From Serpula lacrymans var. lacrymans S7.9 (lineage: Eukaryota > Basidiomycota > Agaricomycetes > Boletales > Serpulaceae): a stretch of 64,000 nt of DNA. The position numbers and the translations under genes were made by a program. Below, in pieces: positions 36,048-47,314 of this stretch (position 1 is its first letter; each line of letters starts with the position of its first letter). Under the pieces are notes generated by a model. The model was not told the DNA's origin. It worked only from the letters and a program-made list of their open reading frames with translations, and made no database searches. The DNA lies in the NCBI RefSeq assembly GCF_000218685.1, contig NW_006763290.1, positions 163,540-227,539 of the forward strand, given 5' to 3'.

Positions 36048-37436
36048 TCAGAGCTTGGAAAGTGGACTTGAGTCTAGTGCGTCCGTAAGTATATTATAAA
36101 TGATTTGGCTGAGACATTCTGGGACTTGCTGTGGAACCTAGAACCAGCGTTTAGAGTACAGTGATTCAGGAGAAGTGGAGTGTTACCAAATGACCGGCAC
36201 CAGGTATGCGTGTGATGGATTCGAATTTTCTTTTGGATTTCCGATCTATCAATGCGTCTTGAACAGACCGCGGTCTGTAGAATATTTCGTCAGTTTAGCC
36301 CCATGGTAGAACGTGTCTGCTGGCGTACACAAAGTCGTTGACAGCGCCAAAGATGACGTGCACTGGAATGCGAGTACAAAACTCATCTAGAACCGCTACT
36401 GGCTTCGTCGCCCCATCTGCATCTCTATACATTGTCTTGCTGGGTTGAGCCAGGTATTACCAGGCGGGCAAGAAATAGCCATACGCACCACTTCTTCCTC
36501 CCGTGTACATGCCAGAGTGACACCGTGATATGGTGCTTCAGCGTAAGCGCCACCTGGATGAGGTCGGAGACCATGTTTCTGCAAAGGTCCAGATGTTGTT
36601 AAGAAGACATGGCGCCACGAGTTCACGAACATACGACATAGAGTTTCAAAACCTGCGGATCCCAGTTTTCGGTGCGCCTTCTCCCTTGGAGACTTCGCCA
36701 AGCTGCCTCTCTGGAACACCACACGTCTTGGCGTTCATAGGCGTGTTTTATGAGCATGACCCGAAGTGGGTGGATTGGCCCTGGGCCACCTGCACTCATC
36801 ATCGGTTCGACGAGGATGATGGACGAAAAGGTGAATATGGGTTGGATGTGCTGGAGCAAAGATCTAAAGGTGCTATCAAGCTCAGTATGCAAAATCCGCG
36901 TATGGAGAGGGAACGAACATCGCACAACCCCCCAAAGAGTGGCCTATACCGACGAGCCTCTGCGTCCTGAAGTCTACCCTTGCTTCATGCTCGAGACCTG
37001 CAGACAGGAAGCGGTGGACTGCCTGGGCGTATGTCTCGCAGCAGACTTCAGGGAGAGTGTTTTGCGGTCAAACGATGCGATAGAATCAGCTATGGGGAGT
37101 ATATGGCTCACAAGAACGGTAAAATGGAGGGTGCTGGAGTGCCTCTTGGTTCAACTGGGCCGATTCACCGTGGTTTGGAGACTCTATGACCCACGCACAC
37201 CTGACTTTGACTCGTCGCAGACCGGACCTTGCACCACGCTGCGAAAGGTGTCGAAAGACGCGTTCGACGGTCGGCTCCCATGTTTCCTTGTGAAAGCTGG
37301 TGGAATGGAGGAGTATGAGCGTTAGCGCCTCTGGGTCTGCATCGTGAGCTTCGAATTCGGCGAGCCAGTAACGTTTGGCGGTGATGTACAACGGATAATC
37401 TGGGCTGGGAGCGTGGATGACCTGTCGTATGAGCAT
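36048..37436 (-). CDS. Alpha/beta hydrolase, Lpx1-like
   Basis: Probable lipase or esterase of the alpha/beta hydrolase fold, related to peroxisomal Lpx1 and toxin-biosynthesis-type hydrolases. It opens HAPSPDYPLYITAKRYWLAE and TLILLHSTSFHKETWEP, which forms the oxyanion region. The nucleophile elbow is GIGHSLGG, spliced to CAISLLQHIQPIF. The strand ILVEPMM comes next, then VHVIFGAVNDFV with a candidate acidic residue, and GAGHLVPQQVPE with the catalytic His. The last exons end in SSPLSKL with a TGA at 36048-36050. The start is uncertain: the ATG at 37436 fits the family, while an in-frame ATG at 37529 would add 31 residues. It converges with URB1, with 116 bp between stops. Confidence 0.87.
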
Positions 37437-37670
37437 GACCACGGTCAAGGAATTATTACAGCATTCAAAGGTTGCTATTTCGTTCCGCAGTCCCAGGCTC
37501 GGAAATGTACGAAGATGCCATAAAGACATCACGAAGATAAAAATGTCGTAAACGTTTACTTGTGGAACGAAGCCTCGAGCACCGCATCCAAGGGTTTACG
37601 GCTGTTACCATTAGCATGATGCAAGGGGACCAGCAATACATTGTGTTTTTTTTTTTAAATACAGCGATAC

Positions 37671-39663
37671 CTACCGCTTCACTTCGTATTTCTCCCATCC
37701 GACCTGCTCTAGCTTTTCTACCTTGCCAAGCACCTCGCCTTCCAGACTCTTCAAATACGCATCCATCGCCTCGAAAAGATGGGGCATGCCCGCCCCTAGT
37801 ATGCGCACCGCAAGCAGTCCTGCGTTTGTACCGTTATTGATAGCGACAGTAGCCACCGGAATACCTCTCTGCAACCATGGCCAGCGTTAGAAACTATCCT
37901 CAAAATGTGAAAAACAAAAATACATACCGGCATTTGGACAATACTGTGCAATGAATCGACGCCGTCGAGGGAACTGCCTTTGACGGGGACACCAATGACA
38001 GGCAGCGCCGTCATAGCAGCCACCATGCCCGGAAGATGAGCTGCCCCACCTGCACCAGCAATAATAGCCCTCAGCCCTCTTGACGACGCCGACCGGGAGT
38101 ACTCGACGAGTCTGTCTGGCGTGCGATGTGCAGAGACGATGCTGAGCTCGTAGGGAATATTGAAATGATCGAGAATGCGGGCGGCGGGGAGCATGACGGG
38201 CAGGTCTGAATCGGACCCCATGATGACGCCCACTAGTGGACGTCGATGTGAGAATCCGGCCCCTGGTTGTGGTGGTAGTGGGGCGTAGAGATCCAGTTCT
38301 TCACTTGGGCTGCCTGAAGGAAGTGCCTCTAGTAGGGGCCGCAGCCGCAGGTGGATTTGCGCATCCGAGTCTCCGACGACGGTGACATGGCCCATTTTGC
38401 GACCTTTCCGACATTCTGATTTTCCATATAGATGAACGGCGGCACCGGGGATGGTCAAGGCGGTGTTTGCAAAGTTGGTGAGTTCACTCATGTCTGATGA
38501 AGCGCCTATGATGTTTAGCATGACAGCTGAAGGCACCTTTAGGGCTGTTGAGCCAAGAGGGAGGGACAGGATGGCGCGTAGATGGTTCTCATATTGCGAA
38601 GTTTCGCAAGCCTCGATCGTGTAGTGACCAGAGTTATGAGGGCGTGGGGCAATCTCATTGATGTACATTGAGCCTAACAAAACCAGTTAGAAAATCTCAA
38701 ATAAATCGCAGTGTGATTTTACTCACCATCTTCCATCAAAAACATCTCGACTCCGAAAACACCAGCACCTTGCAACGTCCGCACAGCTGCTTCAGCGACT
38801 TTTTGAGCGCGGAGAGCCACCGTTGGGTCACGGCTGCGAAGTGGGGCAAAGACGAGGTGACAGATGTTTTCTTTGTGGACGGTTTCGACGGCGGGATAGG
38901 ACTGGACGTCTCCCGAGGCGGTGCGGACGACCATGACTGCGATTTCTTTGACGAAAGGGACCCATTTCTCTGCGTAGAGGGGTCTGTTTCCGAGGGCTGC
39001 TATGGCCTCTTGAATCTGCGACCGGTCCTTGATCACAAAGTTCCCCCTCCCATCATACGCCAACGTCCGACTCTTGAGCATCAGCGGTAGCCCAAGACGC
39101 TCTACAGCACCACCAACGGCTCCAGCATTAGAATCAACCCTCATATAGTCTGAGATGGCACATCCATTGGATGCCAAATGCTCCTTCTGCACGAACTTGT
39201 CTTGGATGATCTTGATCGTGGACGGACTGGGGTGGACGACGACGCCACCCCTCTCTCCCGCTCCAGCGCCGATCTCCTCCAGCACGCGCACATCCACATG
39301 CTCGATCTCCACCGTCAGCACCTCCACCTTGTCCGCCAGCTCTCTGATCTTTTCAGGATCGGCGAAGGAGCCGTCGATGTGGGCGAGGGCGGGGGTGCGG
39401 GGGGCGACGACTTGTTTTGCGGGGCTGGAGGGGCCGACGTCGAGGAAGATGAGGTCGATGTTGAGCAGGGATGCTGATGCGGCTAGCATGCGGCCTAGCT
39501 GGCCGCCTCCTGGAAAGCAAGCATAAAGGTCGTAAACGATATCACAGCAAGGTCTGGAGAGAGATCTACAACAGCAAAAGTTATCTTCACATTGATAACA
39601 TGAACCACAGATAAATGGCATTGACTTACGCGCACCCAATACGCCGACAGTCTTTTTGTTCAT
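37671..39663 (-). CDS. ADE2: Phosphoribosylaminoimidazole carboxylase (AIR carboxylase, Ade2)
   Basis: Bifunctional purine-biosynthesis enzyme (EC 4.1.1.21). The N-terminal half is a PurK-type ATP-grasp domain: [44 protein letters not shown] and [18 protein letters not shown]. The C-terminal half is PurE-like: [50 protein letters not shown] and VGVPVKG-like [14 protein letters not shown]. Exon 1 is short ([11 protein letters not shown]). Introns follow MEDG and QMP, and the last exon ends in WEKYEVKR with a TAG at 37671-37673. Loss in yeasts gives red colonies through pigment build-up. It is divergent from RSA3, 141 bp away. Confidence 0.96.
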
Positions 39664-39804
39664 GCTGGATGACTTTTATGATTTAGCACATAAGATGCAA
39701 GGATGAACTTGAAAAAGATAATGTCGGCGATAAGATATACAAACCCTAACCCGAATCTAGAGTTACCATCCGTTTCCTGACTTTTTCTTGCAGAAACGTC
39801 CATC
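39664..39804. promoter_or_regulatory. Shared divergent promoter of ADE2 and RSA3
   Basis: Only 141 bp separate the two start codons, so both genes must use this stretch or overlap each other's 5' ends. No strong TATA is seen; the sequence includes AACCCTAACCC, a telomere-like or Rap/Tbf-like motif seen upstream of growth-related fungal genes. Confidence 0.6.
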
Positions 39805-40465
39805 ATGGCTCCCTCAGCTCCAAAACCAACAAGAAAACGCAACAGAAAAAGAAAAAGACGCGCATCCATATCCTCCTCGTCGTCTTCATCGTCTGGGGAC
39901 GCTTCATCTGACGAGGAAACACCAAAAATCGCACCTGCAAAGAAGGTCCCACCGCCGCCTGAACCATCCGAAAGCGCCTCTTCGTCCTCTGATTCTGATT
40001 CTGATTCCGATGTCGAGGACACGCCAGATGTCCAGATGGCGGCTGTAGCACCAGCTGAGACGTCGAAGAAAGCACCGCCGAGACGGCAGTCGCCGTCGCC
40101 TCCTCCCTCCGTCGTCGACCTCCCCTCGTTCTTACCCTCAAAGCCTCTCGGGGACGACCGCGAGAAGGAAGTCCTTCTCAAAGAAAGATTCAGAAAGTTC
40201 TGGATGGAATCGCTGGCTGATGGGTTTAGAGACGACTTGGAGGAGATACGGAAGAAGGTGAGCACATATACACCGATAGTGTCGAACGCAACTTTCTGAT
40301 ATTGATCACTTTTTCTTTCTTTTTGTGAAGGAGCCGAATTTGGGCATGTCTAGATTATCTTTGTTGATAGACTCGCTGGCGTCGGGAGCGGACGTCTTCA
40401 GCTCTCGTTCTGGGAATGGCGACGTGAATGAAATGGAGGTCGTACTAGAGAACCTCCCCACTTAG
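39805..40465 (+). CDS. RSA3: Rsa3-type ribosome assembly protein
   Basis: Two exons (39805-40257, 40331-40465) give 195 residues. The first 100 residues are low complexity and charged (basic [20 protein letters not shown], then acidic Ser/Asp runs), typical of nucleolar proteins. The conserved Rsa3 domain is at the C-terminus: KERFRKFWMESLADGFRDDL, EEIRKK, then after the intron EPNLGMSRLSLLIDSLASGA. In yeast Rsa3 is a small subunit of the Npa1/Urb1-Dbp6 complex in early 60S assembly. URB1 lies about 3.9 kb upstream on the same strand. Identification rests on the short domain, so it is good but not certain. Confidence 0.82.
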
Positions 40466-40801
40466 GTGATGGGCTGGATGTGTGCTTTTGCTTTGGGGCA
40501 ATACGGTAGGCCGATCATAATTTCACTTGCACGAACTCTCATAGTGACACTGGGATGCAGCGCATGACGTTTCTTCCTACCATCGCATCCGACGAGGTCG
40601 AGAGTCCCCTGGCTGGGTTTTCCATGATGGGTCTCACTTTTACACGTCCCAGACTCCAAGTGACACGCACCAGAGAGCTGATCGGGAAAGACAGATGGTG
40701 CTGTACTGTATAGACCAAAAAAAGTATGTATATTAGGCTTACAACACAAGCAACACATTCGCAAAATACATAGTCCTAATACCACAAAAAAAAAAAAAAA
40801 G

Positions 40802-42297
40802 CTACCCTGCCGCCTGAGTTCTCTCGAGCATCTTGTTCACGGCAACAGGTCTCGCCGTGTTAGCTTGCACAATGTCTGAAAGCCTGTTCTCTCGCATTTT
40901 TGTCAGGACCTGCATGAGCAGCGCAGGTGTGACGATGCTAGCGTCGTCCCTCGCCTCAAAAGCGGGGGATCCGCCGTTACTATGAACCGAGCTATTGAGG
41001 CTCCCACTCCGCCCACCACCCGACATCCCCCGCTTCGAGCTCGAGTGAGTGCCAGCGGAGAAGGGGGAAGTAGGTCCTTGACTTGAAGTCTGCCCAAAAG
41101 ACGATTTACCAGAATCAGAACCAAGATCTTCCCTATACCGCTCCCATAGCGTATACAGCGCGATGATCTCCTGCGCGATCGTGGCCACGAGCGGCATCGA
41201 CACGTTGAGCCCTGCGAAAAAGCCCACGACATCCTGCATCTGCTTCTTACCCGAGCTGCCAATCGTACTGCCGACGGAGACGTGGCTGGCTTGGCGGGAC
41301 GAGCGGCGGGGCTGAGGGGGCGTGGAGGAGTGGGAGGGGGAGTGGGAGTGGGAGTGATGTTGAAGGTGGATGATTTGGCGGGTGGGGGCGTGGAGGACGA
41401 GGGTGAGGTAGAGGGCTGTGATGGCGAGGAGATGGGGTGGGTAGAGGAGGCAGAGGTCGGAGCGGTAGGTGTCGTTGATGATCGACCTGTATAGTGTTAG
41501 GTCAGTGTGAACGTGTAAGTAGTGTGAATGATCATACCAAGCGAGCTGGAGGGCGCCATCTGGTAGTTCCAGCTGACCCTCACCGTTCCCCCAATACCGA
41601 GGCCCGTCGTCAATGCCGATGCCAAGTTCTCCAGCCTCGGCCTGAAGATCACTCGAGGTCTCCTTCTTGCACAACGCCATGAGAGTGCGGTAGGGATGAA
41701 AGACGGTCAAATCACACTCGAGATCATCTACGAGATAAAACTCCATCTCTGCGAGCTTCGAGTTATCTGTCGGGAAGGACTTGATGCCGTAGGAGTGGTC
41801 TGGGGAGAAGTCAGAGGGGGGTGATGGGGGGAAGAGGGAGGTGGAGACGGACGAGCGAAGAGGGAGCGGGCTTCTGCGAGGATGTTTTTGATGTGCACGG
41901 GGGACTCTTCTGCTTTTGCGGCGACGTAGCAGCAGGCTGCGATGACGATGAACGGGTCTGTTTCGCAGTATAGGTTCTTGAGATAAAAGCGGCGGAAGAA
42001 GACGATGGCTGTCGCCACGACGCGCTGTTTGAGATGCAGTTTCTTGCCCAGCTTCGTGATGGCTGCGTGCGATGGTGAGCGAGGTTTATGCAATGGTGAT
42101 AAAGGACGTACCGTTTGCAAAGAATACGGAGAAAAAGTCGAGGTGGTGTGGGTCATCGACGTACTGGAGGTCTTCAGTGCGGGCTTGCCTGAGTGCTGGT
42201 CTGTCCACGATCCATCGTTTGCTGGGCCATGTGAGTCTTGAGAGAAGGACATGCAGGCCACTCACTAGTGCGAGCTTGCCCAGAAATCTGTTGCCAT
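40802..42297 (-). CDS. SSN8: Cyclin C (Ssn8/Srb11), Mediator kinase module
   Basis: Regulatory partner of Cdk8 in the Mediator kinase module. The ATG at 42297 starts MATDFWASSHY, split by an intron, a classical cyclin C N-terminus. The first cyclin box includes NVITKLGKKLHLKQRVVAT, FFRRFYLKNLYCETDP and AACCYVAAKAEESPVHIKNI. The second box includes DLTVFHPYRTLM, INDTYRSDLCLLYPPHLLAI and MPLVATIAQEIIALY. Between and after the boxes are Ser/Pro/His-rich insertions absent from yeast and animal cyclin C, and the tail ends in KMLERTQAAG. Several introns are needed. It shares a 234-bp divergent promoter with MDH1. Confidence 0.92.
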
Positions 42298-42531
42298 GAT
42301 GTATTAGTTTACAGTGATGTTGTAGATGTTACAATGATGTTGCAGTGAGGATTACAGTGATATTGTAGTGATATTGTAGTGATATTGCAGTGATATTGCA
42401 CTGAGGATTACGATTAAGCCCGAGCTGCTCCGAGCGACATGGCTCTCACGCCCAATAATAAATTTCATCCGCACCCGCCCATTCCTTTCTTTTCTTTACA
42501 CCTTGCTCATCGTTCCCCACGACGTCCAGCC
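42298..42531. promoter_or_regulatory. Shared divergent promoter of cyclin C and MDH1
   Basis: The 234 bp between the two ATG codons must drive a Mediator cyclin to the left and malate dehydrogenase to the right. It contains a minisatellite and a CCAAT box (CCCAATAATAAA, about 42450) facing MDH1. Confidence 0.6.
42311..42411. repeat. Minisatellite, 11-bp unit AGTGATATTGT
   Basis: A degenerate tandem array: four near-perfect 11-bp units (AGTGATATTGT/C) at about 42354-42400 are flanked by looser copies (ACAGTGATGTTGT, ACAATGATGTTGC) and a repeated GAGGATTAC phrase. It lies inside the cyclin C/MDH1 promoter, right upstream of the cyclin C start. Confidence 0.85.
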
Positions 42532-43820
42532 ATGTTCGCCCGCTCAGCTGCCCGTGCACTCGCCTCCCCCTCCCGCCTCTTCTCCACCTCTGCCTCGCGA
42601 CACACAAAGGTCGCAGTCCTTGGCGCTGGCGGAGGCATCGGACAGCCGCTCTCACTCCTCCTCAAGAGCGACCCCCTCGTGTCCTCGCTCAGCTTGTATG
42701 ATATCCGTGGTGCTCCTGGTGTCGCAGCAGACGTCAGCCACGTCGACACTGCCAGTGAGGTATGCTGTTCTGTGCTCTAGCATGGGTTGTGTATTGACGG
42801 TGCAACGTGTGCAGGTGAACGGTTATGCAGCGGACAAACTTGATGAGGCTCTCGACGGCGTCAAGGTCGTTGTCATCCCCGCTGGTGTCCCAAGAAAGGT
42901 GTGTTTGCATTGGCACCATCCTTACAGTTCTCAATAACTTAATTTGTGCTTTTCTAGCCTGGAGTAAGTACTTTCGTTGTTGCTGCCATTCCGCTCTAAT
43001 CCCCACCTTTATAGATGACCCGTGATGACCTTTTCAACGTACGTACTCCCCACCACCTGTCGTTTCAGCGCTACAGCTTGCCTCTATCTAGACCAACGCC
43101 TCCATCGTCCGTGACCTCGCTACCGCCGTCGCCCGCATCGCACCCACCGCCCACATCCTCGTCATCTCCAACCCCGTCAACTCCACCGTCCCCATCGTCG
43201 CAGCCACCCTCGAAAAAGCCGGCGTCTTCGACCCAGCCCACCTCTTCGGTGTCACCACCCTCGACGTCGTCCGTGCCGCCCGTTTCCTCGCTGGCGTCAG
43301 CGGTGCAAGCCCGAATGACACCCCTGTCACCGTGGTGGGTGGACACTCTGGTGCGACGATCGTCCCGCTGCTGTCCCAGTCGCCGTATGGCAAGGGTATC
43401 TCGGGTGAGGCGTACGCCCAGCTCGTGCATCGCATCCAGTTTGGAGGTGATGAGGTGGTCAAGGCGAAGGATGGAGCTGGGAGTGCGACGCTCTCGATGG
43501 CCTATGCTGGTGCCAAGTTCACCAACTCGTTGTTGCGTGGTTTGAACGGCGAGAAGGGCGTGATTACGCCTACGTTTGTCAAGAGTTCGCTGTTCGCTGA
43601 CCAGGGCATCGACTTTTTCTCCACGAATGTTGAACTCGGTGTAAGCTGTCTCTCTCTCTCTGGCGTTGGCTCATGTTCTGATGATGATGTTTTGTAGCTC
43701 AACGGTGTGGAGAAGATTCACCCGATTGGTCCTCTGTCTGCTGAGGAAGAAAAGTTGATGGAGGCTTGTTTGCCAGAGTTGAAGAAGAACATTGAGAAGG
43801 GCAAGGCATTCGTCGCTTAG
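42532..43820 (+). CDS. MDH1: Mitochondrial malate dehydrogenase
   Basis: NAD-dependent TCA-cycle enzyme interconverting malate and oxaloacetate (EC 1.1.1.37). An Arg/Ser/Ala-rich presequence ([20 protein letters not shown]) predicts mitochondrial import. The Rossmann motif [19 protein letters not shown] follows, then [37 protein letters not shown] and the catalytic [13 protein letters not shown]. The C-terminus is [16 protein letters not shown]. The coding sequence is cut by very small exons: a 6-nt exon (CCTGGA, Pro-Gly, 42958-42963) is followed by a 24-nt exon (MTRDDLFN, 43015-43038). These fall exactly in the conserved [13 protein letters not shown] motif. No lesion. Confidence 0.97.
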
Positions 43821-43929
43821 ATATAGGTTATCCTCATGTCGCTACAAAATTACATGCGCATATCATGCTTTTGCGTTTTCGAGATGTAGAGCAAAGTGGG
43901 AGCGAATAAGGTCTATGATAGATTATATT

Positions 43930-44514
43930 TCATCTTCGTCCCTTTTTTACAGTCGTGAACCCGTCCTCGTCGACTTCTGGTTCCTGCTTTGGTGGTCTTT
44001 CCACGAGCTGTGGTGCGTCGTCGTCGTCGTCGCCTTCGTCGTCCTCACCGCTACCGTCGTCCTCCCAATCACTCCCACTCCCCGCGCCCTCCTCATACTG
44101 AGGCACCTTGCCCTCCATCCTCTCCGCCCTCTCCTCAAACACACCCACCAGCCCCCCCTCCCCCCTGCCCACCTCCTCCCACAGCCTGACCACATCCCTC
44201 GCCACCTCCTCCGCGCTCCCGTCCTCGAGGTTCGCCTCGAACTCGTCGTCCATGACCTGGAGGAGCATCTCCTCGACGTAGAGCGCGTCGGGGGTGGTGG
44301 GGGAGGGGGAGGGGTCTTCGAAGGCGTCGACGAGGAGGGAGGCGAGCCAGCGCTGCTTTGCGAGGGAGTGGGGGCCGCCCCAGTTTTGGTGGACGGCGAT
44401 GCGGAGGGCGGGCCAGGTTTGGAGGCGGGCGATGATGCCGCGGGCGAAGAGGACGGAGGTGGAGGATGGGGCGTGCGATGAGCTCGCTGCTGTCGTCGTC
44501 GTCGTCGTCGACAT
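43930..44514 (-). CDS. TSR2: Tsr2, pre-rRNA processing protein and ribosomal-protein chaperone
   Basis: Single-exon gene of 194 residues. The conserved part is residues 15-110: SSTSVLFARGIIARLQTWPA, then AVHQNWGGPHSLAKQRWLAS (with the WGG motif that names the family) and LYVEEMLLQVMDDEFEANLE. A strongly acidic tail (DWEDDGSGEDDEGDDDDDAP) precedes DEDGFTTVKKGRR. In yeast Tsr2 escorts eS26 to pre-40S particles and helps 20S rRNA maturation; the acidic tail takes part in handing over the basic client. It converges with MDH1 and diverges from GRC3. Confidence 0.94.
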   Translation of the reverse strand: MSTTTTTTAASSSHAPSSTSVLFARGIIARLQTWPALRIAVHQNWGGPHSLAKQRWLASLLVDAFEDPSPSPTTPDALYVEEMLLQVMDDEFEANLEDGSAEEVARDVVRLWEEVGRGEGGLVGVFEERAERMEGKVPQYEEGAGSGSDWEDDGSGEDDEGDDDDDAPQLVERPPKQEPEVDEDGFTTVKKGRR

Positions 44515-44612
44515 CGATGGCGATGGCGGGTAGTACTGAGATTGTGTAGCACTGAGAATGTTATCACGATAGATCTGAGTCTGAAAAAAAGCAGCGTTAT
44601 TCCGCTGCAGCC
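44515..44612. promoter_or_regulatory. Shared 98-bp divergent promoter of TSR2 and GRC3
   Basis: Two ribosome-biogenesis genes start 98 bp apart on opposite strands, so their promoters overlap and co-expression is likely. No TATA box is evident. Confidence 0.6.
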
Positions 44613-47095
44613 ATGCTCAGCGCGTTTGCAGCACGCAAAGCACGACTGGGCTCAGCAAACACAACACCACTCCCCTCGTCCCCACCGCCGACACCAGAGC
44701 CCACAAAACATGACAGCCCCCCGCCGCCGAAGAGAAAGCAGAGCATGCAGGGCGCAGCGGCGAGCGCGGCGAGGAAGAGCAAGAGGAAGAAGGTGAAGCA
44801 TCGCGAGGGGCCTGCCGTGACGAGGCCTGCGCGGTATTTCACAGCTGAAGACGAGTTTAGCGGGCAGAAGGATGTCGTTATGGTCGATGTGGACGACGAC
44901 GAGGACGATGAGGAGGAGAGCGGCGCCGGCGATGAAGAGGGCCCACAGAGAAAACGGGCGTGGTCGCCGAGCGTTCCCCTCGCAGATTCGTCAGACGACG
45001 ACGACGACGAGCACGGTGAGGACGATGCCCTGCTCGTCCCCGCCGCCAACCAAAAACAAGAACGAGCCGTGCTCTCCACGTTCTCTCCCCTGGCGGGCAT
45101 GAATGCATTCGCCATCACGCCCGACGAGGTCCTCGCTCTGCGGCTGTCACACACGAGCGAGGGGCATGCGATGGCGCTGGTCGTAGAGCAGGGAGAGACG
45201 CTCGCCCTCGTCGGTGCATACATGCTCTCAGTCATCCACGGCTCTGCCTCCCTATCCGGACTCACCCTCCGCCCTTCACACGTCGCCCACCGCGTCTTCG
45301 CTCCTCGTTCTTCACCCGTGCCCGTCCTCCAGTGCGCTCAAGCCAGCGAGGACGCACAGGACACCACGATCGTCCTTCCCGAGCGCATACGCGCTGTTTC
45401 GGGCGAGGGAACGGCCGTCGTCGTCCTTCAGAGGCTCGTCACGGGTGTAGAACACCTCGGTCGCGTGTGCAGAGTGTTCGAACACGTCTTCCAGCCCTCA
45501 CGATGGCACGCTAGCTCTTCGACGAGTCTCGATCTTCCTGGAGTCCATATCGTAAGTTTCGTTCCATCTTTTCATCCTACAAATCGATAAAAACTTATCA
45601 TGTTCCAGCTCACGCACGCTTTCAAAGACGTACACCCGTTTGTGGTGCCTGCGTCTTGGGAGATGGCGTTGGGCTCTGTGTGTCCTGATCCCACCAAAAG
45701 CCTAGATATCGCCAGCGAGACCCCTGTGGTGTGTATCGTCAAAGGCCCAAAAAAATCTGGGAAAAGCACGTTTGCTAGGACGCTGCTCAACCGTCTACTA
45801 TCAACGTGAGCAAAGTGCTTCCTTACTCACATTCGCTCGTTCTAAAACTCACACCACCTCAGCTTTCAAAAGGTGGCATTCCTCGAATGCGATCTCGGTC
45901 AGTCAGAGTTCACGCCAGGTGGAATGGTGGCTCTTAATATCATTGAACAGCCTGTCTTCGGTGCGTGGAGATAATGAGATTTGGATTTTTTTTTTACACG
46001 AGTAGCTGCTAATATAAGGACATATACTCAGGACCACCCTTCACCCATCCCACTCTCCCCCACCTCGCGCACTACATCGGCTCAACCTCTCCACGCTCCT
46101 CCCCCTCCCACTACCTCTCCGCCATCCGATCCCTCCTCGACGCCTACCGCCTCGACGTCCAGTATCCCCTGCTTGACGCAGAAGAGCACGACGAACGCGA
46201 GGAGGATAGGCGGATCGCGGACGTGATACCCCTTGTTGTGAATACGATGGGCTGGACGAAGGGGCTGGGAGCGGATTTGAATGTGAAGATTGAGGAAATG
46301 GTGGAAGCGACGGACGTGTTTGAGATTGAGGATGGTGCGTGGCAGACGGTGGATGCCGTCCCGCCGGTGTCACAGCGGGGGGCGGGTGCGGAGGCGAGGT
46401 ACCATGCATTGGAGTCCATGTCCTCGTCTCCGTCCGCATCCGCATCTGCCCAGTTCAACGCGATCGACCAGCGCAACATGTCGATCCTCTCCTACTTCCA
46501 CGCCGTGTTCCCTCTCCCGCGGCCCCTGCGCGAGGTGTCGGCGACGTCGTGGAACACGTCTCTCCCGCTCTGCGCGCAATACCCGTACGAGGTCGATTGG
46601 AGCGTCGCGTTCGATCGTGTCGCCTTGGTCGGTGCGGGGAGCGAGGATGTGGTGAATGGGGAGGTGGAGCGTGTGGTGAATGGCGCTGTGGTGGGGTTGG
46701 TGAGTTGGGAAGGGGAGGGCGAGGGTGGTCTCGCTCATACGACGTCGTTCCCGAATCGGACGATGCCATACGTCCAGGGCAGCCCCCCACCCTTGCCGAC
46801 CACATCGACATGCCACGGCCTAGCGCTCATCCGGGGCGTCTCGCCCTCCTCACCGCACCTGCACGTCCTCACGCCCCTCGACCCGAGCGTGCTGGGGCGG
46901 TGTCGGGTGGTGGTGAAGGGGGAGATGGAGGTGCCTGTTTGGGGCATGTTGGATTTTAGAAGCGAGGGTGGGGAGGGGGGGGTGGCGGGGTATGAGAGGG
47001 GCAAGGTGCCGTACTTGCAGTGGGGCAAGGGAGAGGGTGTTGGGGCGGAGAGGAGGCGGGTGAGGAGGAATTTGATGCGCAAGGGACAGATGTGA
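44613..47095 (+). CDS. GRC3: Polynucleotide 5'-hydroxyl kinase Grc3 (Clp1/NOL9 family)
   Basis: Nucleolar RNA kinase that works with the Las1 nuclease in ITS2 removal during 25S/5.8S rRNA processing. The N-terminus is basic and acidic low complexity ([31 protein letters not shown]). The kinase domain begins with the Walker A motif GPKKSGKST at about residues 358-366. [15 protein letters not shown] (Walker B and lid-side Asp), [19 protein letters not shown] and [19 protein letters not shown] follow, all hallmarks of the Clp1/Grc3/NOL9 group. The C-terminal domain ends in [14 protein letters not shown]. Exon 1 is 44613-45551; three further short introns follow by about 46035. The frame is open afterwards. 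Confidence 0.94.
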
Positions 47096-47314
47096 GCGGG
47101 AGGAAGAGTGAGATTGTACAGGTGCATATACAGAATACAGATTAGGTGTGGGGTACAGAATACGTATATGTATAAGAGATATGATGACAAGGGTATGGTG
47201 TGTCTACGATAGCGATAACGATAGCGCGATAGAGGAAAGCGTTCGAGAACAAAGTTCGAGTGTCAGATATGGCTGATCATGATAAGTATGGTGCTTCGAG
47301 TCGGCTCGAGGCGG

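Noticed and set aside
36530..37325. Plus-strand ORFs over the hydrolase gene
   Set aside because: The minus strand carries the complete alpha/beta hydrolase with GHSLGG and catalytic His; the plus frames have no motif.
40786..40800. A15 run between RSA3 and cyclin C
   Set aside because: A homopolymer near two convergent 3' ends could suggest a retrocopy poly(A) tail, but both neighbouring genes keep introns and no duplicated gene is attached.
43015..43545. Long Pro/Ser-rich ORF on the plus strand
   Set aside because: It is an out-of-frame reading of the malate dehydrogenase exon; the true frame gives conserved MDH motifs.
43947..44567. Arg/Ser-rich minus-strand ORF of 206 codons
   Set aside because: Shadow of TSR2 in another frame; GC-rich codons open alternative frames here.
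44597..45265. Ser-rich minus-strand ORF of 222 codons
   Set aside because: Antisense of GRC3 exon 1 acidic and Ser runs; no domain or splice support.
46339..46959. Long plus and minus ORFs over the GRC3 C-terminal half
   Set aside because: GC-rich shadows; only one frame continues the Grc3 kinase from the Walker motif to the stop.
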